Assembly: GCF_017368795.1 (NCBI RefSeq)
Contig: NZ_JAFNLL010000013.1
Coordinates: 1 to 64,000 of the forward strand
DNA from: Arthrobacter cavernae
GTDB taxonomy: Bacteria; Actinomycetota; Actinomycetes; Actinomycetales; Micrococcaceae
Length of the DNA stretch: 64,000 nt
Direction: 5' to 3'
The stretch's first letter is position 1, and every line of letters starts with the position of its first letter. Under the pieces are notes generated by a model. It was not told where the DNA came from, made no database searches, and saw only the letters and a program-made list of their open reading frames with translations. Of this stretch, positions 1-9,059 are shown in pieces. The position numbers and the translations under genes were made by a program.

Positions 1-59
1 ATGAAGTCGACCAGTTCCTTCTTCAGGAGCTCGGTCCGCTCGTCGGTTGCGAAATCCAT
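1..59 (-). CDS. acyl-CoA dehydrogenase, N-terminus only (runs off left edge)
   Basis: Only the first 19 codons plus two bases lie in the window. The ATG at 59-57 opens a reading frame starting MDFATDERTELLKKELVDF, which is the usual opening of acyl-CoA dehydrogenases (a MDF start, then a helix rich in E, L and K). The start codon abuts the TAG of the upstream kinase gene with no base between them, so the two must be co-translated. In the family such an enzyme next to an APH-type kinase recalls the ACAD10/ACAD11 and LvaC proteins, which remove phosphate from 4-phosphoacyl-CoA. That role is inference because the catalytic part is outside the window. Confidence 0.6.
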   Translation of the reverse strand, partial: MDFATDERTELLKKELVDF

Positions 60-1145
60 CTACTTGTACTCCTTCAGTGATTCGAGCCCGAGTCCCAGCA
101 GCAAAGGCACAGTGCTGCCGCTGTCTTCGAAGCCCTCGCCAACGGTTTGGCGGTTGATGTGTCTGTAGCGGACGCCCTCGGAAATGCCTGCCAGCTTGAA
201 GCAGGCCAGTCCCAAGTGGAATCCGAATCCGTCAAGAGAACGGCCGCTCTCTCTCTCGTACTGCGCCATGATCTCTTCCTCCGAGGGGTAGCCCGGCGCC
301 AGCGTCACGTCATAGGTGGCCGGATCAGTCGATTCCCGGGCTGCCACGATCCGTGCGCGCCGCTGATAGATCAGCATCAGCGCCAGGTCCAGCAGCGGGT
401 CCCCGAGCGTGGCCATCTCCCAGTCGATGACTGCGGCCGGCAGGTCGTCGGCGCCCATCAACACGTTGTCCAGGCGGAAGTCGCCATGGACGATGCCCGA
501 GGCGGACTCGGAGGGCACCGCGGCAAGGAGCTCTTCGTGCAGCTTGTCCGCGCCGGGAAGTTCGCGGGTGAAGGATGCATCGAGTTGCTGCTTCCAGCGC
601 TTCACCTGGCGGCCGAGGAAGCCCTCGGGTCGGCCGAAGTCATTCAGGCCGACGTCGGCGGGATCCACACGGTGCAGCTTCGCCAGGGTGCGCACCAGCT
701 CGGTTCCGATGGCCCGTGTGCGTGCCTCGCCGAGCGGTTTGATCTCGTCGGCATACCGGTACGGAACGCCGTCGATCCGTTCCATGATGTAGAAGTCTGC
801 ACCCAGGACGTCCTTGTCCCCGCAATAGGCGAACATCCGCGCCACGGGGACATCCGTATTACGAAGCGCATCGGCCATGGTGTACTCGCGGCGCATGTCG
901 TGGGCGGTGGCCATGATCGTGCCCAGAGGCGGACGGCGCACAATCCATTGGCTCACCCCGTCGCTGAGCTCATAGGTCAGGTTCGATTTTCCGCCCTGGA
1001 TGAGGCTGGCAGAGAGCTCTCCCGCAACCAGACCGGGGCACTCCCGGGCCAGCCAATCCGTCAGGCGGTCAAGGTCGAGACCTGTGGGCGATTCACGGCG
1101 CGTCGCCACGCCGCCGTCGTGTGCTGTCTTCATTGCGTCACTCAT
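60..1145 (-). CDS. APH-family phosphotransferase, candidate hydroxyacyl-CoA kinase
   Basis: This is a 361-residue protein of the aminoglycoside-phosphotransferase/ACAD10-ACAD11 N-domain family. Visible motifs are GGKSNLTY at 51-58 (nucleotide-binding loop), HGDFRLDN at 220-227 (catalytic loop with the base Asp) and DWE at 241-243 (metal-binding Asp). Members next to an acyl-CoA dehydrogenase, such as LvaA of the levulinate pathway, phosphorylate the 4-hydroxyl of hydroxyacyl-CoA so that the dehydrogenase-like partner can eliminate phosphate. Here the partner starts at the very next base. The gene overlaps the upstream substrate-binding-protein gene by ATGA. The specific substrate is unknown. 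A generic antibiotic kinase is unlikely given the catabolic operon. Confidence 0.85.
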   Translation of the reverse strand: MSDAMKTAHDGGVATRRESPTGLDLDRLTDWLARECPGLVAGELSASLIQGGKSNLTYELSDGVSQWIVRRPPLGTIMATAHDMRREYTMADALRNTDVPVARMFAYCGDKDVLGADFYIMERIDGVPYRYADEIKPLGEARTRAIGTELVRTLAKLHRVDPADVGLNDFGRPEGFLGRQVKRWKQQLDASFTRELPGADKLHEELLAAVPSESASGIVHGDFRLDNVLMGADDLPAAVIDWEMATLGDPLLDLALMLIYQRRARIVAARESTDPATYDVTLAPGYPSEEEIMAQYERESGRSLDGFGFHLGLACFKLAGISEGVRYRHINRQTVGEGFEDSGSTVPLLLGLGLESLKEYK

Positions 1146-2263
1146 GCCCGGGCGAACTCCGGGACGAGCGCCTCATAGGTGATGTCACCCTCCTTGACGC
1201 TTCCAAAGCGAAGGGCAAGTTCGGCCATATGGTCCACGGTCTCCTTCGTTGCCTTGAAAATCGGTTTGAGCTTGGGTGCCACCTCGTTCGAATAGTGCTC
1301 GACGTAGGCCGCAGCGATCTCAGGAGCCTTGCCGCCGAGGCCGGTGGTGTTGAGCAGATCGGCCGCCGCCGCCTTGTTCCCGATGATCCATTTGCTGGCA
1401 TCGTCCTGGGCAGCCAACCAGTTCTTGACGATGTCCGGGTGCTGCTGCACCATGTCCTCGCGGACGCCCATCGCGACCACGGCCTGGTTGCGCATCAGCT
1501 CGGGCACATTCGCCTCGGCGAAGTCAATCAGGATCTTCCCGCCGGTCTCCTGGGCGACGAAACGCGTGGCAGTCCACTGGACCGTGACGTAGGCATCGAT
1601 GCGCCCGGCATTCAGGTTGGGGATCGCCTGCGCCGTGGGGCCCACGGCAAGGGCCGTGACGTCGCCGTACTGCATGCCTGCCAGCTCAAGGGCAAGCTTC
1701 AATTGCAGATCGCCGCCGGAGCCGACGCTCGAGACGCCGATGCGTTTCCCCTTCAGGGAACGGATCTTCTCTTCGAAGCTCGCCTCGGGCCCAGGCCAGC
1801 TGTGGTCTTTGCTGCCGACGATCCCGTAGGTTGTTTCGAGAGTCCGGAAACCGACGAGCAGCGGGCGCTTGCCCTTGGAGCTGTTTGCGTGGGTTGCCAT
1901 CAGCAGCAGCGTGTCCGATGCGTAGGCGTCGACGGCGCCGGCCACCAGCAGCTGGTATGCCTGGACACCGCTTTGGGGGTTGAGGTGCTTCGGGACCTCA
2001 AGCTGGTGCTTCTCATAGTCCTTGTTGGAAAGGTTGATCGCATCAAGGAAATACGCGTCGCCGGGGAAGGCGGCAATGGCGAACTTCTGCGGCTGGGAGG
2101 CGGTGGCCGCACCACCGCCTCCTCCACAGCCAGTCAGCAAAGAGGCCGAACCAATCGCCGCCGCGCCGAGGCCGAAATACTGCAACAGCGATCGTCGGGA
2201 GACGCCGCCGTCCAACGCCAGCAGACTCCCGAAGGGCGATCCGCCTTTCTGTGACTCAAACAT
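1142..2263 (-). CDS. ABC transporter substrate-binding lipoprotein (SsuA/TauA/NrtA type)
   Basis: This is a 373-residue periplasmic-type binding protein of the nitrate/sulfonate/taurine class. The N-terminus has a twin-arginine pair at 23-24 (SRRSLLQ), a hydrophobic stretch, and a lipobox LTGC at 43-46, followed by a glycine linker, so it should be exported by Tat or Sec and lipid-anchored. The start ATG follows an AAAGGAG site by five bases. Its likely partners are the permease gene at 10986-11837 and the ATPase gene at 13066-13950. Splitting a TauABC-like transporter over three places is unusual, but no other components are present in the window. The family also carries aromatic and pyrimidine-type ligands, so sulfonate uptake should not be assumed. 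Confidence 0.85.
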   Translation of the reverse strand: MFESQKGGSPFGSLLALDGGVSRRSLLQYFGLGAAAIGSASLLTGCGGGGGAATASQPQKFAIAAFPGDAYFLDAINLSNKDYEKHQLEVPKHLNPQSGVQAYQLLVAGAVDAYASDTLLLMATHANSSKGKRPLLVGFRTLETTYGIVGSKDHSWPGPEASFEEKIRSLKGKRIGVSSVGSGGDLQLKLALELAGMQYGDVTALAVGPTAQAIPNLNAGRIDAYVTVQWTATRFVAQETGGKILIDFAEANVPELMRNQAVVAMGVREDMVQQHPDIVKNWLAAQDDASKWIIGNKAAAADLLNTTGLGGKAPEIAAAYVEHYSNEVAPKLKPIFKATKETVDHMAELALRFGSVKEGDITYEALVPEFARA

Positions 2264-2334
2264 TCCTACTCCTTTGTAGCTGATTCATGCCTGGCGGACT
2301 TGGCTGTGCCCATTGCCCGCATTGGTGCGGCTTC

Positions 2335-3351
2335 CTACCGCTCGGCCCTGGCGTGTTCCATGACGACCCGGCCAACGGTCTTTCCGTCGGCGAGCCGCTG
2401 AAGTGCTGCGGGCACGCCGTCCAAGGTGAATCTTTCGCTGACGAAGGGGGCAATGGCACCCGCGTCCGCCAGTTTGCTCAGTTCACGGTGGCATTCATCG
2501 ACCGCTGCGGGGTTCTTGGTGTTGTAGAGGCCCCAGTGGATGCCGATGATCGAGTAGTTCTTCACAAGTGCGTGGTTCAGGGAGGCGGACTGGATCTCCC
2601 CGCCGGCAAAGCCGACCACAATGATCCTGCCTTCGAACGCGATGCACTTGGTGGAACGCTGGTAGGTCTCCCCGCCGACCGGGTCGTAGATCACGTCCGC
2701 GCCCTTGCCGCCGGTGAAGATCTTGACCTGCTCCACGAAGTCGTCCTTGCGGCGGTCGATGACCAGGTCCGCGCCGAGCTTCCTCGCGTATTCAGCCTTG
2801 GCTTCGCCACCGACGACGCCGATGACGGTTGCGCCGGCAGCCTTGCCGAGCTGGATGGCGGCACTGCCCACGCCGCCGGCGGCGGCGTGGACCAGCAGAG
2901 TCTCGCCTGGCTGGATCCGGGCCAGCCGGTGCAGCCCGAACCAGCCGGTCTGGTAGCCGATGAACAGGCTGGCTGCCTGCGCGTCGTCGAGCGAGGCCGG
3001 CGCCTGGTGCACCTTGTCCTGGTCCATCAGGGCGTACTCGGCGAAACCACCGTACGGAAGTGTGGTCAGGCCCAGCACCCTGTCGCCGACCGCGGCCCGG
3101 GTGACCCCCGGGCCCGTGGCGATGACCTCGGCGCAGACCTCGCGTCCGGGTGTGGAGGGCAGCTCCGGCTTGACCTGGTAGACGCCGCGGCACATCAGCA
3201 CATCGGGGAAGTTGGCCGCGGAGGCCAGTACGCGCACCAGCACCTGGCCTTCGCCCGCTTCCGGCACTGCGCGTTCAACAAGTTGCAGGGCATCCACCGG
3301 TTCACCGAGTTCTGTGACCGACCACGCCTTCAAAGTGTTGGGGATGGACAT
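2335..3351 (-). CDS. NADPH:quinone reductase-type zinc-free medium-chain reductase
   Basis: This is a 338-residue member of the QOR branch of medium-chain dehydrogenase/reductases. It has the GroES-like N-domain and the cofactor loop AAAGGVGS at 156-163, and it lacks the catalytic zinc-binding Cys-His-Glu set of alcohol dehydrogenases. Family members reduce quinones or the C=C bond of enones and enoyl-CoA with NADPH. It starts two bases after the biotin-carrier gene, so it is in the carboxylase operon. A role as enone or enoyl-CoA reductase in the same pathway as the Baeyer-Villiger monooxygenase is inference. Confidence 0.85.
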   Translation of the reverse strand: MSIPNTLKAWSVTELGEPVDALQLVERAVPEAGEGQVLVRVLASAANFPDVLMCRGVYQVKPELPSTPGREVCAEVIATGPGVTRAAVGDRVLGLTTLPYGGFAEYALMDQDKVHQAPASLDDAQAASLFIGYQTGWFGLHRLARIQPGETLLVHAAAGGVGSAAIQLGKAAGATVIGVVGGEAKAEYARKLGADLVIDRRKDDFVEQVKIFTGGKGADVIYDPVGGETYQRSTKCIAFEGRIIVVGFAGGEIQSASLNHALVKNYSIIGIHWGLYNTKNPAAVDECHRELSKLADAGAIAPFVSERFTLDGVPAALQRLADGKTVGRVVMEHARAER

Positions 3352-3353
3352 GC

Positions 3354-3581
3354 CTACTCCGCCTCGAACTTGATCAGCGGCTGCCCGGGGGCAACCACGT
3401 CGCCTTCGGACACATGGACTTCCAACACAGTGCCGGTGTCCTCGGCCGTGACCGGAATTTCCATCTTCATGGCCTCGAGGATCATGAAGACGTCGTCTTC
3501 CTCCACCTTGTCACCCGGTGCCACCAGGATCTTCCATACGTTGGCACCCATGTCTGCCTGAATTGTCTCTGCCATTTTCAT
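3354..3581 (-). CDS. biotin carboxyl carrier protein subunit of acyl-CoA carboxylase
   Basis: This 75-residue single-domain biotinyl protein has the canonical EAMKM motif at 36-40, and Lys39 is the biotin attachment site. It is a stand-alone carrier, whereas many actinobacterial acyl-CoA carboxylases fuse this domain to the biotin carboxylase. Two starts are possible: the ATG at 3581, which makes an ATGA overlap with the upstream biotin carboxylase, and an ATG two codons later at 3575. The first is chosen because of the coupling. It works with the biotin carboxylase and carboxyltransferase encoded directly upstream. Confidence 0.93.
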   Translation of the reverse strand: MKMAETIQADMGANVWKILVAPGDKVEEDDVFMILEAMKMEIPVTAEDTGTVLEVHVSEGDVVAPGQPLIKFEAE

Positions 3582-4963
3582 GCACTCCTTTTGGCCAGCT
3601 TGGCCTGTTCTTTAAGTCGTTGCTGGATGCGCTCCACCAGTCCGGTGTCGTAGCGTCCGTCAGTGAATTCCTCATCGGCGAGGATCTCCTCGAGGAATGG
3701 CTGGTTGGTGACCAGCCCCTCAATCTCGAAGTCCTCGCAGGCCTTGATGGCCCGTGCCAGTGCGTCTTCGCGGGTTTCCCCGTACGCGCAGACCTTGGCG
3801 ATCAGCGAGTCGAAGTGCGGGGTGACCTCGGTGCCGGCCGCGTAGCCGGAATCCACCCGGATTCCCTCGCCGGTTGGTTCGATCCAGCCGTCGATCGGGC
3901 CGGGGCGCGGGAAGAACTTCTTCGGGTCCTCGGCGCAGATGCGCAGCTCGATCGCGTGTCCTCGGAACACCGGGTTGAAGTCCGCGGTGGTCGTGCCGGA
4001 AGCCGCGATGCTCAGCTGCTGCTCGATCAAGTCGACGCCGTGGGTGAGCTCGGTGATCGGGTGCTCGACCTGGATGCGGGTGTTCATCTCGAGGAAGACG
4101 AAGTCGCCGGTGCGGGTGTCGAGCAGGAACTCGACGGTGCCCGCGTTGCGGTAGCCGACCGAGCCTGCGGCCGCGATGGCCGATTCGATGAGCCGTGCGC
4201 GGGTTTCCGGGGCCAAGTGCGGCGCCGGGGATTCCTCGATCAGCTTCTGGTGGCGGCGCTGGGTGGAGCAGTCGCGCTCGCCCAAGGCCACGATGGTGCC
4301 GTCGTTCAGGCCCAGGACCTGGATCTCGACGTGGCGTGCGGACTCGACGAAGCGCTCGACGAAGACGCGGTCGGAGCCGAAGCTGCGCTCGGACATCGAC
4401 TTGGTGTTCTCGAAGGCTTTGCGCAGCTCGTCGGCGTCGTGGGCCACGGCCATGCCGATGCCGCCGCCGCCGGCGGAGGCCTTGACCATGACCGGGTAGC
4501 CGACGCGTTCCGCTTCCTCGACGGCCTCATCGCCGGTCTTCAGGGCCGCACCCGCGTCGCCGCTGATCGGCACGCCTGCAGCCGCGACGGCGCGGCGGGA
4601 CTCGACCTTGTCGCCCATGACGTCAATGACGTCGGCCGAGGGGCCGACCCAGGTCAGTCCGGCGTCGGCGACCTCGCGGGCGAAGCCGGCGTTTTCTGCC
4701 AGGAACCCGTAGCCGGGGTGGATGGCGGTGGCGCCCGCTTCCTTGGCGATCGCGATGATCTGCTTGCGGTCAAGGTAGGACTGCACAGGCACGTCGCCCT
4801 TGAGCTCGATGGCCACGGAGGCCTCGGAAACGTACGGCAGGCCGGCATCGACCTTGTGGTAGACGGCGACGGTGCGGACGCCGAGTCGATTTGCCGTCTT
4901 GATGATGCGTCGTGCGATTTCGCCGCGGTTGGCGATCAGCAGGCTTTCCGGAAATGAATTCAC
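3578..4963 (-). CDS. biotin carboxylase subunit of acyl-CoA carboxylase
   Basis: This is a 461-residue ATP-grasp biotin carboxylase. Visible motifs are IANRGEIA at 10-17, HPGYGFLAEN at 82-91 and the ATP-binding glycine loop KASAGGGGIGM at 161-171, with FLEMNTRIQVEHP near 290 holding metal and catalytic residues. The length is that of AccC alone, without a fused carrier domain. It starts with GTG behind TAAGGAG. It carboxylates biotin on the carrier encoded next. The acyl-CoA substrate (acetyl, propionyl, methylcrotonyl or geranyl type) cannot be fixed from this subunit. Confidence 0.93.
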   Translation of the reverse strand: MNSFPESLLIANRGEIARRIIKTANRLGVRTVAVYHKVDAGLPYVSEASVAIELKGDVPVQSYLDRKQIIAIAKEAGATAIHPGYGFLAENAGFAREVADAGLTWVGPSADVIDVMGDKVESRRAVAAAGVPISGDAGAALKTGDEAVEEAERVGYPVMVKASAGGGGIGMAVAHDADELRKAFENTKSMSERSFGSDRVFVERFVESARHVEIQVLGLNDGTIVALGERDCSTQRRHQKLIEESPAPHLAPETRARLIESAIAAAGSVGYRNAGTVEFLLDTRTGDFVFLEMNTRIQVEHPITELTHGVDLIEQQLSIAASGTTTADFNPVFRGHAIELRICAEDPKKFFPRPGPIDGWIEPTGEGIRVDSGYAAGTEVTPHFDSLIAKVCAYGETREDALARAIKACEDFEIEGLVTNQPFLEEILADEEFTDGRYDTGLVERIQQRLKEQAKLAKRSA

Positions 4964-4975
4964 GGTGATCTCTCC

Positions 4976-6550
4976 TTAGAAGCTCGTCGGCCAGGTGCGC
5001 AACAGGTGTTCGCCTACGCCGTTGCTCCGGGCCCGGTAGTGGTCCTTCAAGGCGCCGAGGATGAACTCGCGCGTTTCGGACGGATCGATGACCTGTTCAA
5101 AGCCGAAGACCTGGGCCACGTCGTAGGCGGTGGTGCCCTTGTTCATCTCCGCGAGGCGCAGCTCGTACATCTCGGGGTCGCTTTCGGGGGTGATGCCGTG
5201 GACCACGGAGACAGCGGAGGTCGGATCCATGAAGCTGACCTCGGACGACCACCAGCCGGCGGTGGCGTCGGCGGTGCCGCCACCACCCATGTTGATCAGG
5301 GCCTGGCCGTAGTTCTTGCGCATGGTGACCGCGATCTTCGGCACGGTGACCAGCGAGAGAGCGTTCATCCAGTTGATGATCTTGCCGGCAACCTTGCTCC
5401 GCTCGGCCTCGAGGCCGATCAGGAAGCCCGGCTGGTCGACGAGCATGACCACGGGGATGTTGTAGGAGTCGCAGAGGACCAGGAAACTGGTCGCCTTGTC
5501 GCAGGCGGCACCGTCAAGCGCGCCGCCCTTGAACATCGGGTTGTTGGCGATGATGCCGACGGACTGTCCGCCGATGCGGGCCAGCGAGGTCACCAGGGAC
5601 TTGCCGTACCGGGCCTTGATTGGGAACACCGAACCGGTGTCGGCCACAATGTCGATGACCTTGCGCACGTCATAGGTCTGGGTGCGGGACTCGGGGACGA
5701 TCGACTTGAGCTCCTCCGCACGCTCACCGGATCCGTGGGGAATCGGCGCGAGAGGCGGGGTCTCGCCATTGTGCGAGGGCAGGTAGGAGAGGAAGCGGCG
5801 GATCAGTTCGATCGCTTCCTCGTCGGTGTCGGCAACGGCATCGGCGAAGCCGGTGACCTCGGCGTGCATCTTCCAGCCGCCGAGTTCCTGGGCGTCCACC
5901 TGCTGGCCGGTGGCGCGGGCCACCAGGTTGGGGCTGGACACGGCGAGCACGGCCCCCTTGCGGAAGACCGCGAAGTCGGAGGCCATGGTGTGCCAGGCGG
6001 CCGAACCGAAGCAGTAGCCGAACGCAGCGGAGACCCACGGGCTTTCACGCTGGCGCAGGAAGCGGGTCTTACCGCTGGCACTGCCCATGCCGGTGCCGCC
6101 CATGGCGTCGGGCATGCGAACGCCCGTGGATTCGCAGAGGTAGACCAGCGGCTGGCCGGTCTTGACGACCAGTTCCTTGAAGTGGGCCATCTTCTTGTTG
6201 CTGATCGGGGAAGAGGATGATCCCTTGACGGTGAAGTCGTAGGCGACAACGCTCGCGCGCCGGCCGTCAACCTCGCCGGTACCGGTGATCTTGCCGTCGG
6301 CAGGGGTCTTGTCGCGGTCCGCCGGAACGGCCGAGGTCACGAACAACCCGCTCTCGCGGAAGGTACCCGGGTCCAGCAGCAGCGCGATGCGCTCGCGTGC
6401 GTTCAGTTCGCCCTTGGCGGCCCGGGCCTCAAGCTTCCTGGTGCCGCCCATGGCCAATGCCGCGGCACGCTTCTTCTCGTGCTCCTGCTCGCGGGTGAGC
6501 TTGGCTTCCTCGATGGTGATCGCGTCGGTCTTGACTGCTTCGGTTGTCAT
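4976..6550 (-). CDS. acyl-CoA carboxylase, carboxyltransferase subunit (PccB/MccB type)
   Basis: This is a 524-residue crotonase-fold carboxyltransferase with N- and C-terminal halves in one chain, the arrangement of PccB, MccB and actinobacterial AccD proteins. The N-half has glycine-rich acyl-CoA-binding stretches such as GGTGMGSASG, and the C-half has the GFLIG and NMGGGGTADA segments. It moves the carboxyl from biotin to an acyl-CoA. It lies 12 bases upstream of the biotin carboxylase gene and two bases after the acyl-CoA synthetase gene, so the synthetase may supply its substrate. Propionyl-CoA or a branched enoyl-CoA are both possible. Confidence 0.93.
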   Translation of the reverse strand: MTTEAVKTDAITIEEAKLTREQEHEKKRAAALAMGGTRKLEARAAKGELNARERIALLLDPGTFRESGLFVTSAVPADRDKTPADGKITGTGEVDGRRASVVAYDFTVKGSSSSPISNKKMAHFKELVVKTGQPLVYLCESTGVRMPDAMGGTGMGSASGKTRFLRQRESPWVSAAFGYCFGSAAWHTMASDFAVFRKGAVLAVSSPNLVARATGQQVDAQELGGWKMHAEVTGFADAVADTDEEAIELIRRFLSYLPSHNGETPPLAPIPHGSGERAEELKSIVPESRTQTYDVRKVIDIVADTGSVFPIKARYGKSLVTSLARIGGQSVGIIANNPMFKGGALDGAACDKATSFLVLCDSYNIPVVMLVDQPGFLIGLEAERSKVAGKIINWMNALSLVTVPKIAVTMRKNYGQALINMGGGGTADATAGWWSSEVSFMDPTSAVSVVHGITPESDPEMYELRLAEMNKGTTAYDVAQVFGFEQVIDPSETREFILGALKDHYRARSNGVGEHLLRTWPTSF

Positions 6551-6552
6551 CT

Positions 6553-8790
6553 CTACTGCCTTCCGTCTGCGCCACGCGACGCCTGGTGGATCTGCTTGCT
6601 CTGTTCGAGCACTGCCCGTGAGGCCAGTGCCGCGTCTTCGAAGGCCCCGAAGACCGGGATGCCGATCTGGCGTGCGCGCTGGGCGTAGGCCTTGACCATG
6701 TCGCCGGTTCCGTCGCTGCCGTCGGACTTCAGCACCAAGAGCTGGTGGGTGTTTGATTGTGATTCGTCGCGGGCCGCGGCGATCGAGTCGATGATGGTCC
6801 CCGTCACGTCGCCGTGGGTGGCCCCGAGGTTGCGCTGGATGATGCCCACGTTCAGGTGGGTGATCAGCACTGCGGGTTCGCTGCCGGCCAGGACGACCTT
6901 GAGAATGTCCCCGGCCACGCCGCCGCTCTTGACTGCCAGCGTCCCGGCCGGTACGTCGATCGGGTTGTGGAACCCGTTGCCGGGCGGAACCTCGAGGGAT
7001 TCCAGTTCGGCGATGACCGATTCCGGAAGGGGCGTCGTGGAGATGCCCTGACGGTCAAGTGCGTCGGCGCCGAGCACGCTGGCTCCGCCGCCGTTGCCGA
7101 ACAGGACGGCCTCGTTGCCGTTCGGCTTAACGCTGAGGTCAACGGTCGAGAGGGCGTGAAGGGCGGTTGCGAAATCGGCGAGGGAATCAACGAGGGTGAT
7201 TCCGGCCTGGCGGGCGATGGCCGGCCACAGCCGGTGGTTGCCTGCCAGGGCGCCGGTATGGCTGGTGGCGGCGCGGGAGCCGCCGCTGGTGCGTCCGCCG
7301 GCAAGCAGCACTACGGGCTTGCGGGTTTCGGCCGCGTCGAGCACGTCCAGGACCTCGCGGGCAATGCTGAGGGATTCCAGGTACAGGCCGATGACATGGA
7401 CCTCGTCGTTGCCCAGGTGGGATGAGACGAGTTCGGCGGCGCTGACATCGGCGCTGTTGCCGATGCTGACGACCGAGTGGAAGTCGATGCCGCTGGCAGC
7501 CCCGACGCGCAGGATGTCAACGCTCAGCCCGCCGCTCTGGGAGACCACCGCCGTGGTTCCCGGGGTCAGCGGGGCCTCGGGGACGAAGGAGAGCTTTCCG
7601 GCCGGGGCGTGGGTGCCCAGGCAGTTCGGGCCGATGAGGCGGATGCCTGCCTCGCGCACCGTTGCCACGAGCGTGGCCTCGAGTTCCTTGCCCTCTTCGA
7701 CCTCGCCGAAACCGCTGGACACGACCTGGGCGAAACGGACCTTGCCGGCGCCCTGGCCCAGCGCCTCGGCGACGCGTGCCCCGGGCAGCGCCACAAAGGC
7801 GTAGTCGATGGGTTCGTCCACATCGGCCAGCGAGGCGATGGTGGGCAGGCCCTCGATCTCGTCGGCAGCGGGGTGGACCGGGATGATGGTGCCGTCGAAG
7901 CCGCCGGCGCGGAGGTTGCGGATGAACCGGTTGGCGAGGTTCGGGCGCTTGCCGCTGGCACCGAGCACCGCGATGCGGCGGGGGTGGAAGAGCGGGGAGA
8001 AGTCGGTGGCCTGGGCGTTGCCGGCTGCGGAACCTTCCGTTTGGGCGGCTTCGGAGCCGCCGACGACGAAGCGTGCGTCGACTGCCACAGCGCGGGTGTC
8101 GGAGACGATCACCGGGTTCAGGTCGATTTCGACGACGTCTTCGGGCAGTGCGGCCAGCAGGCCTTCAGGGCCGGCCAGGCGTGAGATCAGCGTGACGAGT
8201 GCCGGAATGTCGGCCTTGACGCCGCCGCGTGCACCGTTGAGCACCTTCATGCCGCGCAGTTCCTGCAGCATGTCAAGAATCTGGGTTTCGGAAAGCGGGG
8301 CCAGGCCGAAGGCCACATCCTCGAAGACCTCCACGAGGACACCGCCGAGGCCGACCATGACGGTCCAGCCAAGTCCGGGCGCCCGCACAGCGCCAACGAT
8401 GATTTCGTGGCCGGCCGGCACCATCTCTTCGACAAGCACGCCATCGAGCTCGTGTCCGAAATTGGCCAGGCTCCCGCGCATCTGCAGCGCAACTTCGTCG
8501 AGCTCGGCGCGGGACACTCCAACGCGGACTCCGCCGGCGTCGGACTTGTGCACGAGCGTGGTGGAGATCGCCTTGACGACCAAGGGCTCGCGAAGGTGGC
8601 CGGGAAGTTCCTGGCCAACCTCGATCTCGACACCCTGGGGGGTATCGATTCCGAAGGCCGAAAGCAGGGATTTTCCTTCGGCTTCGGTGAACATGGCCGA
8701 TTCTCTGTTTTTGGCCTGGGCGATGAACTCGACGATAGTGTCGGGGCTACTCGTCTGGGCTGTATCAACTAACAACTGGGGGCACCTCAC
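6553..8790 (-). CDS. NDP-forming acyl-CoA synthetase, fused alpha and beta parts
   Basis: This 745-residue protein has an ATP-grasp half first (about 35-245) and then a CoA-binding and ligase half (about 265-720). SHTGALAG at 510-517 matches the phosphohistidine loop of succinyl-CoA synthetase-like enzymes, with His511 as the phosphorylated residue. GPNCLG near 388-393 is the CoA-ligase signature. It makes an acyl-CoA from a carboxylic acid, ATP and CoA, releasing ADP and phosphate. Beta-alpha order is common for the fused bacterial form. The start is taken as GTG at 8790; a methionine at residue 33 could be an alternative. It heads the carboxylase operon and probably activates the acid made by the Baeyer-Villiger and hydrolase steps. 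Confidence 0.9.
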   Translation of the reverse strand: MRCPQLLVDTAQTSSPDTIVEFIAQAKNRESAMFTEAEGKSLLSAFGIDTPQGVEIEVGQELPGHLREPLVVKAISTTLVHKSDAGGVRVGVSRAELDEVALQMRGSLANFGHELDGVLVEEMVPAGHEIIVGAVRAPGLGWTVMVGLGGVLVEVFEDVAFGLAPLSETQILDMLQELRGMKVLNGARGGVKADIPALVTLISRLAGPEGLLAALPEDVVEIDLNPVIVSDTRAVAVDARFVVGGSEAAQTEGSAAGNAQATDFSPLFHPRRIAVLGASGKRPNLANRFIRNLRAGGFDGTIIPVHPAADEIEGLPTIASLADVDEPIDYAFVALPGARVAEALGQGAGKVRFAQVVSSGFGEVEEGKELEATLVATVREAGIRLIGPNCLGTHAPAGKLSFVPEAPLTPGTTAVVSQSGGLSVDILRVGAASGIDFHSVVSIGNSADVSAAELVSSHLGNDEVHVIGLYLESLSIAREVLDVLDAAETRKPVVLLAGGRTSGGSRAATSHTGALAGNHRLWPAIARQAGITLVDSLADFATALHALSTVDLSVKPNGNEAVLFGNGGGASVLGADALDRQGISTTPLPESVIAELESLEVPPGNGFHNPIDVPAGTLAVKSGGVAGDILKVVLAGSEPAVLITHLNVGIIQRNLGATHGDVTGTIIDSIAAARDESQSNTHQLLVLKSDGSDGTGDMVKAYAQRARQIGIPVFGAFEDAALASRAVLEQSKQIHQASRGADGRQ

Positions 8791-8975
8791 TGAACGTCGG
8801 ATCCGGGCGGCAAGCGGTCGCGCCCGTTGTGATTTCAGTCTCGTGAGTGAATCCGCCCTTGGGAAGGCCGCCAGCCGTGGCAGGGTGATACCACTGCACT
8901 ATCGGAAGGCCCGCGAACACGGCACAGCGACGGCACGAAAGCAGGAGGCAGGGGGCATGACGGAAGGCGGCAGCC

Positions 8976-9052
8976 GCCGTCGTGGGAGCGCCACGGATGT
9001 GACCCCTCCCACGACGGCATCACCGCCCATGAAGGCCGCCCTTTCGGGCGGC
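8976..9052. terminator. two hairpins downstream of the LysR pseudogene
   Basis: The gap 8791-9059 carries no gene. It holds a perfect 13-bp inverted repeat, GCCGTCGTGGGAG at 8976-8988 against 9006-9018, and a compact hairpin GCCGCCC-TTTC-GGGCGGC at 9035-9052. Both lie just after the stop of the minus-strand LysR gene. Neither has a clear T run, so these are terminator-like structures separating the LysR gene from the synthetase operon rather than textbook intrinsic terminators. Confidence 0.5.
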
Positions 9053-9059
9053 ATGGCGG

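Noticed and set aside
3518..4957. 479-codon open frame antisense to the biotin carboxylase
   Set aside because: Same reason; the minus strand codes a full biotin carboxylase.
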